Source: Pseudomonas sp. Irchel 3E13
GTDB taxonomy: Bacteria; Pseudomonadota; Gammaproteobacteria; Pseudomonadales; Pseudomonadaceae
Assembly: GCF_900187455.1 (NCBI RefSeq)
Contig: NZ_FYDX01000007.1
Coordinates: 62,001 to 126,000, forward strand
Direction of reading: 5' to 3'
DNA: 64,000 nucleotides
The position numbers and the translations under genes were made by a program. Positions 53,397 through 62,191 of this stretch are shown piece by piece. Under the pieces are notes generated by a model. The model was not told where the DNA came from and searched no databases. It saw only the letters and a program-made list of their open reading frames with translations. How positions within the stretch are numbered: position 1 is the stretch's first letter; every line of letters starts with the position of its first letter.

Positions 53397-55031
53397 TTAC
53401 AGCAGGATGGTGCGGATGTCGCCCAGCAGGTCGCTCAGGCGCTTGGTGAAGCGCGCGGCGGCTGCGCCGTTGATCACACGGTGATCGTAGGACAGCGACA
53501 GTGGCAGCATCAGCTTCGGCTGGAAGGCTTTGCCGTCCCAGACTGGCTGGATGGTGGCCTTGGAAACACCGAGGATCGCCACTTCCGGCGCGTTGACGAT
53601 CGGCGTGAAGCCGGTGCCGCCAATGTGGCCGAGGCTGGAGATGGTGAAGCAAGCGCCTTGCATGTCGTCGGCAGACAGCTTTTTGGTCCGGGCTTTTTCG
53701 GCCAGGGCCGCAGCTTCGGCAGCCAGTTGCAGCAGGCTCTTCTGATCGACGTTCTTGATCACAGGGACCAGCAGGCCATCCGGGGTGTCCACGGCGAAGC
53801 CGATGTTCACGTACTTCTTGCGGATGATCGCTTTGCCGCTTGGCGCCAGCGAACTGTTGAAGTCCGGCAGTTCCTTGAGCAGGTGAGCAGAGGCCTTGAG
53901 CAGCAGCGGCAGAACGGTCAGCTTGACGCCAGCCTTCTCGGCCACGGCTTTCTGCGCGATACGGAACGCTTCCAGCTCGGTGATATCGGCCGAGTCGAAT
54001 TGCGTCACGTGCGGCACGTTCAGCCAGCTGCGGTGCAGGTTGGCAGCGCCGACCTGCATCAGGCGGGTCATTGCCACTTCTTCGACTTCACCGAACTTGC
54101 TGAAGTCCACGACCGGGATCGGCGGGATGCCCGCGCCACCGGTTGCGCCACCTGCGGCCGGTGCTTCCTTGGCCTTCTGCATCATGGCTTTGACGTAAAC
54201 CTGCACGTCTTCTTTCAGCACACGGCCATGCGGGCCGGTGGCTGCGACAGCGTTCAGCTCGACGCCGAACTCGCGGGCCAGTTGACGCACGGCTGGGCCG
54301 GCGTGAACTTTGGCACCGCTGGCGGCAACAGGCGCGGCAGCAGGTGCTGCGGCAGCCGGTGCCGGAGCAGCAGCGGCAGCCGGAGCGGCCTCAGCCTTGG
54401 CAGCCGGCGCAGGTGCTGCGGCCGGAGCCGGAGCCGCGGCAGGCGCGGCGCCGGCGATTTTCAGCTTGAGGATCAGGTCGCCTGTACCGACTTCGTCGTC
54501 CAGCTTGGCGATCACGGCTTCGACCACGCCAGCGGCAGGAGATGGAATCTCCATGCTGGCCTTGTCCGATTCCAGGGTGATCAGCGACTGGTCGGCGCTG
54601 ACGGTATCGCCAGCCTTGACCAGCACTTCGATGATCTTGGCCTTGCCCGACGAACCGATATCCGGAACGTGGATGTCCTGAACGGTGGCGGTTGCCGGTG
54701 CGGCAGCCGCTGCCGGAGCAGCTTCAGCAGCCGGTGCAGCGGCAGGCGCGGCAGCCGGAGCAGCAGCGGCCGGAGCCTCAGGCGCCGCGGCAGCGGCACC
54801 CTCGACTTCCAGTTCCAGCAACTCGTCGCCTTCTTTCAGGCGGTCGCCCAGCTTGACCTTCAGCGACTTGACCACACCGGCCTTCGGCGCGGGGATCTCC
54901 ATGGAGGCCTTGTCGGACTCCAGGGTCAGCAGGCTCTGGTCGGCCTCGATACGGTCACCGACCTTGACGAACAGCTCGATGATTTCACCTTCACCGCTGC
55001 CGATGTCAGGTACGCGAATGAGTTCGCTCAC
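53397..55031 (-). CDS. aceF: Pyruvate dehydrogenase E2, dihydrolipoyl acetyltransferase
   Basis: The 544-residue E2 core protein transfers acetyl groups from lipoyl arms to CoA. It has two lipoyl domains with lipoylated lysines K41 and K157 in ESDKASMEI, long Ala-Pro linkers (about 79-115 and 205-245), a peripheral subunit-binding domain (HAGPAVRQLAREFGVEL) and the catalytic domain (about 310-544). The active-site motif reads DHRVINGA, with Asn where most E2 proteins have Asp, as in Azotobacter and Pseudomonas E2p. It starts with a GTG at 55031 with AGGAG 9 bases upstream, 13 bases after aceE. Confidence 0.97.
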   Translation of the reverse strand: MSELIRVPDIGSGEGEIIELFVKVGDRIEADQSLLTLESDKASMEIPAPKAGVVKSLKVKLGDRLKEGDELLELEVEGAAAAAPEAPAAAAPAAAPAAAPAAEAAPAAAAAPATATVQDIHVPDIGSSGKAKIIEVLVKAGDTVSADQSLITLESDKASMEIPSPAAGVVEAVIAKLDDEVGTGDLILKLKIAGAAPAAAPAPAAAPAPAAKAEAAPAAAAAPAPAAAAPAAAPVAASGAKVHAGPAVRQLAREFGVELNAVAATGPHGRVLKEDVQVYVKAMMQKAKEAPAAGGATGGAGIPPIPVVDFSKFGEVEEVAMTRLMQVGAANLHRSWLNVPHVTQFDSADITELEAFRIAQKAVAEKAGVKLTVLPLLLKASAHLLKELPDFNSSLAPSGKAIIRKKYVNIGFAVDTPDGLLVPVIKNVDQKSLLQLAAEAAALAEKARTKKLSADDMQGACFTISSLGHIGGTGFTPIVNAPEVAILGVSKATIQPVWDGKAFQPKLMLPLSLSYDHRVINGAAAARFTKRLSDLLGDIRTILL

Positions 55032-55044
55032 TTAAAAATACTCC

Positions 55045-57690
55045 TCAGCAGTCCAGTGGGTTGCGCTTGTCCGGGTCGATGCCGAACTTGACGATGGCGT
55101 CAGCCACCACCTTCGGTTCGATCTCGCCACGGTCAGCCAGGGCTTCCAGTGCAGCCAGCACCACGAAGTTGCGGTCGACTTCGAAGAAGTGACGCAGTTT
55201 CTTGCGGCTGTCGCTGCGGCCGTAGCCATCAGTACCCAGGACTTTGAACTCTTTGCTCGGTACCCACTGACGAATCTGCTCGGCGAACAGCTTCATGTAG
55301 TCGGTGGACGCAATGACCGGACCTTTACGGCCGCTCAGGCATTCTTCGACGTAGGTAACCTGTGGTTTCTGACCTGGCTTGAGACGGTTGCTGCGCTCTA
55401 CTGCCAGGCCGTCGCGACGCAGTTCGTTGAAGCTGGTAACGCTCCACACGTCAGCGCCGATGTTGAACTCTTCACGCAGGATCTTCGCCGCTTCACGGAC
55501 TTCGCGCAGGATGGTGCCCGAGCCCAGCAGTTGAACGTGGTGCGCCGCGTCGCGGGTATCTTCTTCGAGCAGGTACATGCCCTTGATGATGCCTTCCTCG
55601 ACACCGGCCGGAATGGCTGGCTGGGTGTAGGCTTCGTTCATCACGGTGATGTAGTAGAAGACGTCCTGTTGCTCTTCGGTCATCTTCTTCATGCCGTCCT
55701 GGATGATCACCGCCAGCTCGTAGCCGTAGGTTGGATCATAGGTGCGGCAGTTCGGGATGGTCGCGGCCAGCATGTGGCTATGACCGTCTTCGTGCTGCAG
55801 GCCTTCACCGTTGAGGGTGGTACGGCCGGCGGTACCGCCGATCAGGAAGCCACGGGTGCGGCTGTCGCCGGCTGCCCATGCCAGGTCACCGATACGCTGG
55901 AAGCCGAACATCGAGTAGAAGATGTAGAACGGCAGCATCGGCTGGTTGTGAGTGCTGTACGAAGTACCGGCAGCGATGAAGGAGGACATGGCGCCCGCTT
56001 CGTTGATGCCTTCTTCGAGGATCTGGCCCTTCTTGTCCTCGCGGTAGAACATCACCTGGTCTTTATCGACTGGCTCGTAGAGCTGGCCGACGGACGAGTA
56101 GATGCCCAACTGGCGGAACATGCCTTCCATACCAAAGGTACGGGCTTCGTCCGGGATGATCGGAACGATGCGCTGACCGATTTCCTTGTCCTTGACCAGC
56201 TGCGCGAGGATCCGCACGAAGGCCATGGTGGTGGAGATTTCGCGGTCGCCCGAACCGTCCAGGATCGCCTTCAGGGTTTCCAGTGGCGGGGTCGGGATAC
56301 TGATGCTCTTGGCGCGACGCTGAGGCACGAAGCCACCCAGTGCGGAGCGACGCTCGGCCAGGTAACGGGCTTCGGCGCTGCCTTCTTCAGGTTTGAAGAA
56401 CGGCAGGTTTTCCAGGTCTTCGTCCTTGACCGGGATGTCGAAGCGGTCACGGAAGTGACGCAGGCTGTCGACGTCGACCTTCTTGGTGTTGTGCGCGGTG
56501 TTCTTGGCTTCGCCAGCACCGGTGCCGTAACCCTTGATGGTCTTGGCCAGGATGACGGTTGGCTGGTCTTTGTGGTTGACCGCCTGGTGGTAGGCCGCAT
56601 AGACCTTGTACGGGTCGTGACCACCACGGTTGAGCTTCCAGATCTCGTCGTCGGACAGGTCAGCGACCATGGCCTTGAGTTCTGGCGTGTTGAAGAAGTG
56701 CTCACGGACGAACGCGCCGTCCTTGGCCTTGTAGTTCTGGTACTCGCCGTCGATGACTTCGTCCATGCGGCGCTGCAGGATACCGTCGGTGTCCTTGGCC
56801 AGCAGTGGGTCCCAGAAACGGCCCCAGACGACTTTGTTGACGTTCCAGCCACCGCCACGGAACACGCCTTCGAGTTCCTGGATGATCTTGCCGTTGCCGC
56901 GAACCGGGCCGTCGAGGCGCTGCAGGTTGCAGTTGATGACGAAGATCAGGTTGTCCAGCTTCTCGCGGCCAGCCAGGGAGATTGCGCCCAGGGATTCCGG
57001 CTCGTCGCACTCGCCGTCGCCCATGTAGCACCAGACTTTCTGCTTGCCGGCAGGGATGTAGCCGCGGGCTTCCAGGTACTTCATGAAGCGCGCCTGGTAG
57101 ATCGCCTGGATCGGACCCAGACCCATGGAAACGGTCGGGAACTGCCAGAAATCAGGCATCAGCCATGGGTGCGGGTAGGACGACAGACCGTTGCCATCGA
57201 CTTCCTGACGGAAGTTGTTCATCTGGTCTTCGCTGATGCGGCCTTCCATGAAGGCGCGAGCGTAGACGCCAGGCGAGGCGTGGCCCTGGAAGAAGATCAG
57301 GTCGCCGCCGTGCTCTTCGGTCGGAGCCTGGAAGAAGTAGTTGAAGCCGATGTCATACAGCGTGGCGCTGGAAGCGAAGCTGGAGATGTGGCCACCCAGA
57401 TCCGAGTCTTTCAGGTTGGTGCGCATTACCATCGCCAAGGCGTTCCAGCGTACCAGCGAGCGAATGCGGCGTTCCATGAACAGGTCGCCAGGCATGCGTG
57501 CTTCGTGGGTAACGGGAATGGTGTTGCGGTATGGCGTGGTGATTGCGTACGGGAGCTGCGAACCGCTACGGGTTGCCAGCTCGCCCATACGGGTCATCAG
57601 GTAGTGAGCGCGGTCTTCGCCTTCTTTGTCGAGAACCGACTCCAAGGCGTCCAGCCATTCCTGGGTTTCGACGGGATCGAGGTCTTGCAT
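55045..57690 (-). CDS. aceE: Pyruvate dehydrogenase E1 component
   Basis: The homodimeric thiamine-diphosphate E1 decarboxylates pyruvate and acetylates the E2 lipoyl arm. The 881-residue protein shows GDGECDEPES leading to the NCN end of the ThDP motif (FVINCNLQRLDGP), the histidines of NKIPVTHEAR-type segment (here NTIPVTHEARMPGD), and MSMFGFQRIGD-like block (YSMFGFQRIGDLAWAAGD). I use the ATG at 57690 (MQDLDPVETQEW), with GGAG eight bases before it, since P. aeruginosa AceE starts there; the frame is open 25 codons further but without a ribosome site. It is the first gene of aceEF and sits downstream of two palindromic operator candidates. Confidence 0.97.
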   Translation of the reverse strand: MQDLDPVETQEWLDALESVLDKEGEDRAHYLMTRMGELATRSGSQLPYAITTPYRNTIPVTHEARMPGDLFMERRIRSLVRWNALAMVMRTNLKDSDLGGHISSFASSATLYDIGFNYFFQAPTEEHGGDLIFFQGHASPGVYARAFMEGRISEDQMNNFRQEVDGNGLSSYPHPWLMPDFWQFPTVSMGLGPIQAIYQARFMKYLEARGYIPAGKQKVWCYMGDGECDEPESLGAISLAGREKLDNLIFVINCNLQRLDGPVRGNGKIIQELEGVFRGGGWNVNKVVWGRFWDPLLAKDTDGILQRRMDEVIDGEYQNYKAKDGAFVREHFFNTPELKAMVADLSDDEIWKLNRGGHDPYKVYAAYHQAVNHKDQPTVILAKTIKGYGTGAGEAKNTAHNTKKVDVDSLRHFRDRFDIPVKDEDLENLPFFKPEEGSAEARYLAERRSALGGFVPQRRAKSISIPTPPLETLKAILDGSGDREISTTMAFVRILAQLVKDKEIGQRIVPIIPDEARTFGMEGMFRQLGIYSSVGQLYEPVDKDQVMFYREDKKGQILEEGINEAGAMSSFIAAGTSYSTHNQPMLPFYIFYSMFGFQRIGDLAWAAGDSRTRGFLIGGTAGRTTLNGEGLQHEDGHSHMLAATIPNCRTYDPTYGYELAVIIQDGMKKMTEEQQDVFYYITVMNEAYTQPAIPAGVEEGIIKGMYLLEEDTRDAAHHVQLLGSGTILREVREAAKILREEFNIGADVWSVTSFNELRRDGLAVERSNRLKPGQKPQVTYVEECLSGRKGPVIASTDYMKLFAEQIRQWVPSKEFKVLGTDGYGRSDSRKKLRHFFEVDRNFVVLAALEALADRGEIEPKVVADAIVKFGIDPDKRNPLDC

Positions 57691-58073
57691 GGCTTGCTCC
57701 AGGGCGGAAAGGCTACCAGAATCGGTTGCCTGAAGTTTGCGACTGGCCTTTTGGGCAGACGACATGAATTCTTGGATTACCGGAGGTAGTCCCGGCGGCG
57801 TGTAGTTTTACTACAAATCGTTCGTCATTACATGCCTTCAACTGAAAAAAGCAGTAGTAAAACTACATTTACCCCATCAGCCGAAAGCATTCGGCTTGTG
57901 AGATAAAACGATACCGGCGACGAAAAACCGGTTGAGAAAAGGCTTGCCGTGATGGTTTCTGCCAATAAATACGCAATTGCCGCTATTTCAAACTTTTGTA
58001 CGACAGTCATACCCGGGGCATACGACTTCTGCCCCGCCACTGCCTGCGTTTTCCCGCCGATCAAGGATAGACC
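57691..58073. other. Divergent aceE-glnE intergenic region
   Basis: The 383-base gap between aceE and glnE is much AT-richer than its surroundings between about 57795 and 57990. It carries two palindromes at 57801-57815 and 57853-57867 and must hold both promoters and a long aceE leader. I see no gene in it. Confidence 0.6.
57801..57867 (-). promoter_or_regulatory. Pair of GntR/FadR-type palindromes upstream of aceE
   Basis: TGTAGT-TTT-ACTACA (57801-57815) is a perfect palindrome, and AGTAGT-AAA-ACTACA (57853-57867) is the same site with one changed end base. Both contain TNGT-NNN-ACNA, the half-site rule of the FadR branch of GntR regulators, which includes E. coli PdhR. Centres are 52 bases apart, about five helical turns. 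The proximal site is 111 bases before the aceE ATG. Confidence 0.7.
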
Positions 58074-61007
58074 ATGAGCCTGCCGTCGCTGGTCGAACTG
58101 CCCGAAACCCTCAAACCACTGTCCATCAGCAACGAACAGGCGCTGCGCAGCGCCGTCGCCGCCAGTGAAGGCCTGAGCCTGGAGAGTTGGACCGCCGAGC
58201 GCTGGGCCGGGTTCGCCCGGGTCGCCGCGGCCAGCGAATTCGTTCTTGAACACAGCCAGCGCGACCCGGCCATGCTCCTCGACCTCGCCGCCAGCGGCGA
58301 GCTTGATCGCCCCTTTGCCCCCGGCGAGCTGTGCGCGCAACTGGCCGCCGCCGCCCAGGCCGCGACCACCGAAGATGAACTGGCGCGCACCCTGCGCCGC
58401 CAGCGCACCCGTCATCAGGTGCGGATCATCTGGCGCGACCTGACCCGCCAGGCCGATCTGGTGCAGACCTGCCGCGACCTTTCCGATATGGCCGACGCCG
58501 CCATCGACCAGGCCTACCAATGGCTCTACCCGCGCCTGTGCCAGCAATTCGGCACGCCGACCGGCCACCGCAGCGGCCAGCCGCAACAGATGGTAGTGCT
58601 GGGCATGGGCAAGCTGGGCGCGGTGGAGCTGAACCTGTCGTCGGACATCGACCTGATCTTCGCCTACCCCGAGGGCGGCGAGACCGAAGGCGTGAAGCGC
58701 TCACTGGACAACCAAGAGTTCTTCACCCGCCTCGGCCAGCGGCTGATCAAGGCACTGGACCCGATTACCGTCGACGGCTTCGTATTCCGCGTCGACATGC
58801 GCCTGCGGCCTTACGGTTCATCCGGCGCGCTGGTGCTCAGCTTCAATGCGCTGGAGCAGTACTACCAGGACCAGGGCCGCGACTGGGAACGCTACGCCAT
58901 GATCAAGGCGCGGGTGGTGGCGGGCGACCAGGTCGCCGGCAACCAGTTGCAGGAAATGCTGCGGCCCTTCGTCTATAGGCGCTACCTGGACTTCTCGGCG
59001 ATCGAAGCGCTGCGCACCATGAAGCAGTTGATCCAGCAGGAAGTCCGGCGCAAGGGCATGTCCGGGAACATCAAGCTCGGGGCCGGCGGCATCCGCGAAG
59101 TCGAGTTCATCGCCCAGGCCTTCCAGTTGATCCACGGCGGCCGCGACCTGAGCCTGCAACAGCGGCCGTTGCTCAAGGTGCTGGCGACCCTCGAAGGCCA
59201 GGGCTACCTGCCGCCGGCGGTGGTCAGCGAGCTGCGCGAAGGCTATGAATTCCTGCGTTACACCGAACACGCCATCCAGGCCATCGCCGACCGCCAGACC
59301 CAGATGCTGCCCGACGGCGACCTCGACCGCGCGCGGATCGCGTTCATGCTCGGCTTCCCTGACTGGGAGGCCTTCCACGCCCAACTGATGCACTGGCGCG
59401 GACGCATCGACTGGCATTTCCGCCAGGTCATTGCCGACCCGGACGACGAAGAGGGCGAAGGCGAAGTGGTCGTCGGCGGCGAATGGCTGCCGCTCTGGGA
59501 AGAAGCCCAGGACGAAGAAGCCGCCTGCCGCCAGTTGCAGGACGCCGGGTTCCGCGACGCCGCCAAGGCCCTGAAACACCTCGCCGGCCTGCGCGCCAGC
59601 CCGAACCTGCGCTCCATGCAGCGCCTCAGCCGCGAGCGCCTGGACTCCTTCATTCCGCGCCTGCTGGCCCAGGCGGTCGAGCATGACGACCCCGACCTGG
59701 TGCTGGAACGGGTGCTGCCACTGGTGGAAGCCGTGGCGCGGCGCTCGGCCTATCTGGTGCTGCTCACCGAAAACCCCGGCGCCCTGCGTCGCCTGCTGAC
59801 CCTGTGCGCGGCCAGCCCGTGGATCGCCGAGCAGATCGCCCGCTTCCCGCTGTTGCTGGACGAACTGCTCAATGAAGGCCGCCTGTTCAGCCCGCCGAAG
59901 GCACCGGAACTGGCCGCCGAACTGCGCGAGCGCCTGACCCGCATTCCCGAGGACGACCTCGAACAGCAGATGGAAGCGCTGCGGCACTTCAAGCTGGCCC
60001 ACAGCCTGCGCGTCGCCGCCTCGGAAATCGCCGGCAGCCTGCCGCTGATGAAAGTCAGCGACTACCTGACCTGGCTGGCCGAAGCCATTCTCAATCAAGT
60101 GCTGGCCCTGGCCTGGCGCCAGACCGTCGCCCGCCACGGCCGGCCCCAGCGCAGCGACGGCAGCCCGTGCGACCCGGGTTTCATCATCGTCGGCTACGGC
60201 AAAATGGGCGGCCTCGAACTGGGCCATGGCTCGGACCTCGACCTGGTGTTCATCCACGACGGCGACCCGCAGGCGGAAACCGACGGCGACAAGCCGATCG
60301 ACAGCGCGCAGTTCTTCACCCGCCTGGGCCAGCGCATCATTCACCTGCTGACCACCCAGACCAACTCCGGGCAACTGTATGACGTCGACATGCGCCTGCG
60401 GCCGTCCGGGGCCTCGGGCTTGCTGGTCAGCTCGGTCGGCGCCTTCGAGCGCTACCAGCAGAACGAGGCCTGGACCTGGGAACACCAGGCCCTGGTCCGC
60501 GCCCGCGTGCTGGTGGGTTGCCCGCAAGTGGGCGCGGCCTTCGAAGACGTGCGGGCGCGGGTGCTGGGCAAGCAGCGCGACCTGGCCGGGCTGCGTACCG
60601 AAGTCAGCGAGATGCGCGCCAAGATGCGCGACAACCTGGGGACCAAATCCACCGCCGCCGGCACCGCGGCCAATGCCTATGACGCCGGCGTTCCCTTCGA
60701 TATCAAGCAGGATGCCGGTGGTATCGTCGATATTGAATTTATGGTGCAATACGCCGCGCTCGCCTGGTCCCACAGCCATCCGGCATTGCTGCGCTACACC
60801 GACAACATCCGCATTCTCGAAGGTCTTGAAGAAGCCGGGCTGATGCCCGCCAGCGATGCGGTGCTGCTGCGCGAGGTGTACAAGGCGTTCCGCTCGGCGG
60901 CGCACCGCCAGGCCTTGCAGAAACAGGCCGGGGTGATCGACGCGGGGCAATTCGTCAGTGAACGCCAGGAAGTACGGCGGATCTGGAGCGAACTGGGGCT
61001 CAGTTGA
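58074..61007 (+). CDS. glnE: Glutamine synthetase adenylyltransferase/deadenylase
   Basis: GlnE adds AMP to, and removes it from, glutamine synthetase according to nitrogen state and PII signals. The 977-residue protein has two nucleotidyltransferase domains: the N-terminal deadenylase with GMGKLGAVELNLSSDIDLIF (near residues 176-196) and the C-terminal adenylylase with GYGKMGGLELGHGSDLDLVF (near 706-726), separated by the helical region. Each keeps the GS-x-DxD-type acids. AAGGA lies 7 bases before the ATG. It is divergent from aceE and upstream of waaF by 134 bases. Confidence 0.97.
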   Translation: MSLPSLVELPETLKPLSISNEQALRSAVAASEGLSLESWTAERWAGFARVAAASEFVLEHSQRDPAMLLDLAASGELDRPFAPGELCAQLAAAAQAATTEDELARTLRRQRTRHQVRIIWRDLTRQADLVQTCRDLSDMADAAIDQAYQWLYPRLCQQFGTPTGHRSGQPQQMVVLGMGKLGAVELNLSSDIDLIFAYPEGGETEGVKRSLDNQEFFTRLGQRLIKALDPITVDGFVFRVDMRLRPYGSSGALVLSFNALEQYYQDQGRDWERYAMIKARVVAGDQVAGNQLQEMLRPFVYRRYLDFSAIEALRTMKQLIQQEVRRKGMSGNIKLGAGGIREVEFIAQAFQLIHGGRDLSLQQRPLLKVLATLEGQGYLPPAVVSELREGYEFLRYTEHAIQAIADRQTQMLPDGDLDRARIAFMLGFPDWEAFHAQLMHWRGRIDWHFRQVIADPDDEEGEGEVVVGGEWLPLWEEAQDEEAACRQLQDAGFRDAAKALKHLAGLRASPNLRSMQRLSRERLDSFIPRLLAQAVEHDDPDLVLERVLPLVEAVARRSAYLVLLTENPGALRRLLTLCAASPWIAEQIARFPLLLDELLNEGRLFSPPKAPELAAELRERLTRIPEDDLEQQMEALRHFKLAHSLRVAASEIAGSLPLMKVSDYLTWLAEAILNQVLALAWRQTVARHGRPQRSDGSPCDPGFIIVGYGKMGGLELGHGSDLDLVFIHDGDPQAETDGDKPIDSAQFFTRLGQRIIHLLTTQTNSGQLYDVDMRLRPSGASGLLVSSVGAFERYQQNEAWTWEHQALVRARVLVGCPQVGAAFEDVRARVLGKQRDLAGLRTEVSEMRAKMRDNLGTKSTAAGTAANAYDAGVPFDIKQDAGGIVDIEFMVQYAALAWSHSHPALLRYTDNIRILEGLEEAGLMPASDAVLLREVYKAFRSAAHRQALQKQAGVIDAGQFVSERQEVRRIWSELGLS

Positions 61008-61085
61008 ATGGGCAGATCCGGCTGGCAGGAGGCCAGCTCTGGATCGGTGGCGTACACTGATGGACCTAGCCTGAATATAAAGAAG

Positions 61086-61122
61086 GGAGGCCAGGCTGTT
61101 TTAAACAGGCTGCAGCCTCCCT
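61086..61122 (+). terminator. Hairpin between glnE and waaF
   Basis: GGGAGGC (61086-61092) pairs with GCCTCCC (61116-61122), and CTGTTT / AAACAG pair inside it. It lies 78 bases after glnE and ends 19 bases before the waaF start. There is no U-run, so it could end glnE readthrough or shape the waaF leader. Confidence 0.55.
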
Positions 61123-61141
61123 GATCGTTTCTGGATAAAGC

Positions 61142-62191
61142 ATGAGAATTTTGATAATCGGGCCCAGTTGGGTGGGCGACATGGTGATGGCGCAAACGCT
61201 GTTCCAGGTCCTGAAGCAGCGTCACGCCGATTGCGTGATCGATGTGCTGGCCCCCGAATGGAGCCGGCCGATCCTCGAGCGTATGCCCGAAGTCCGCCAG
61301 GCCTTGAGCTTCCCGCTCGGCCACGGCGCGCTGGAGCTGGCCACGCGCCGGCGCATCGGCAAATCCCTGGTCGGCCAGTACGATCAGGCGATCCTGCTGC
61401 CCAACTCGCTGAAGTCGGCGCTGGTGCCGTTCTTCGCCGGGATCCCGCAGCGCACCGGCTGGCGCGGCGAGTTCCGCTATGGCCTGCTCAATGACGTGCG
61501 GCGCCTGGACAAGGCCCGCTACCCGTTGATGATCGAGCGCTTCATGGCCCTCGCCTTCCCCGACGGCAGCGACCTGCCGCAACCGTATCCACGTCCGAGC
61601 CTGAGCATCGAGGCCGCCAGCCGCGAGGCCGCGCTGGCCAAGTTCGGCCTGGAGCTGGACCGTCCGGTGCTGGCGCTGTGTCCGGGTGCCGAGTTCGGCG
61701 AAGCCAAGAAATGGCCGGCGGAACACTACGCCAAGGTCGCCGAGCTGAAGATCCGCGAAGGCTGGCAGGTCTGGCTGTTCGGCTCGAAGAACGACCATCC
61801 GGTGGGCGAGCAGATCCGCGACCGACTCATCCCGGGCTTGCGTGAAGAATCCTATAACCTCGCCGGCGAAACCTCGCTGGCCGAGGCCATCGACCTGCTC
61901 TCCTGCGCCGACGCCGTGGTCTCCAACGACTCCGGCCTGATGCACGTCGCCGCGGCGCTGAACCGCCCGCTGGTGGCGGTCTACGGCTCCACGTCCCCCG
62001 GCTTCACGCCACCGCTGGCCGATCAGGTCGAAGTGGTGCGCCTGGGCCTGGAATGCAGCCCCTGCTTCGACCGCACCTGCCGCTTCGGCCATTACAACTG
62101 CCTGCGCCAGTTGGAGCCCGATGCGGTGTCCGCGGCGCTGCAGCAGCTCAACGGCCCGTCGCTGGTCGACGTCAGCGCAGAGGTCGATTAA
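61142..62191 (+). CDS. waaF: ADP-heptose:LPS heptosyltransferase II
   Basis: This GT9 glycosyltransferase adds the second heptose to the LPS inner core on the cytoplasmic face of the inner membrane. The 349-residue protein begins MRILIIGPSWVGDMVMAQTL, the WaaF signature, and has CPGAEFGEAKKWPAEHYA and VSNDSGLMHVAAALNRP for nucleotide-sugar binding. waaC starts directly at the base after its stop. Confidence 0.97.
   Translation: MRILIIGPSWVGDMVMAQTLFQVLKQRHADCVIDVLAPEWSRPILERMPEVRQALSFPLGHGALELATRRRIGKSLVGQYDQAILLPNSLKSALVPFFAGIPQRTGWRGEFRYGLLNDVRRLDKARYPLMIERFMALAFPDGSDLPQPYPRPSLSIEAASREAALAKFGLELDRPVLALCPGAEFGEAKKWPAEHYAKVAELKIREGWQVWLFGSKNDHPVGEQIRDRLIPGLREESYNLAGETSLAEAIDLLSCADAVVSNDSGLMHVAAALNRPLVAVYGSTSPGFTPPLADQVEVVRLGLECSPCFDRTCRFGHYNCLRQLEPDAVSAALQQLNGPSLVDVSAEVD

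Noticed and set aside
61008..61141. Missing ilvE between glnE and waaF, as I recall it in P. aeruginosa
   Set aside because: The gap is too short for the gene and shows no remnant. As I remember it, P. putida also lacks ilvE here, so this is ordinary variation.
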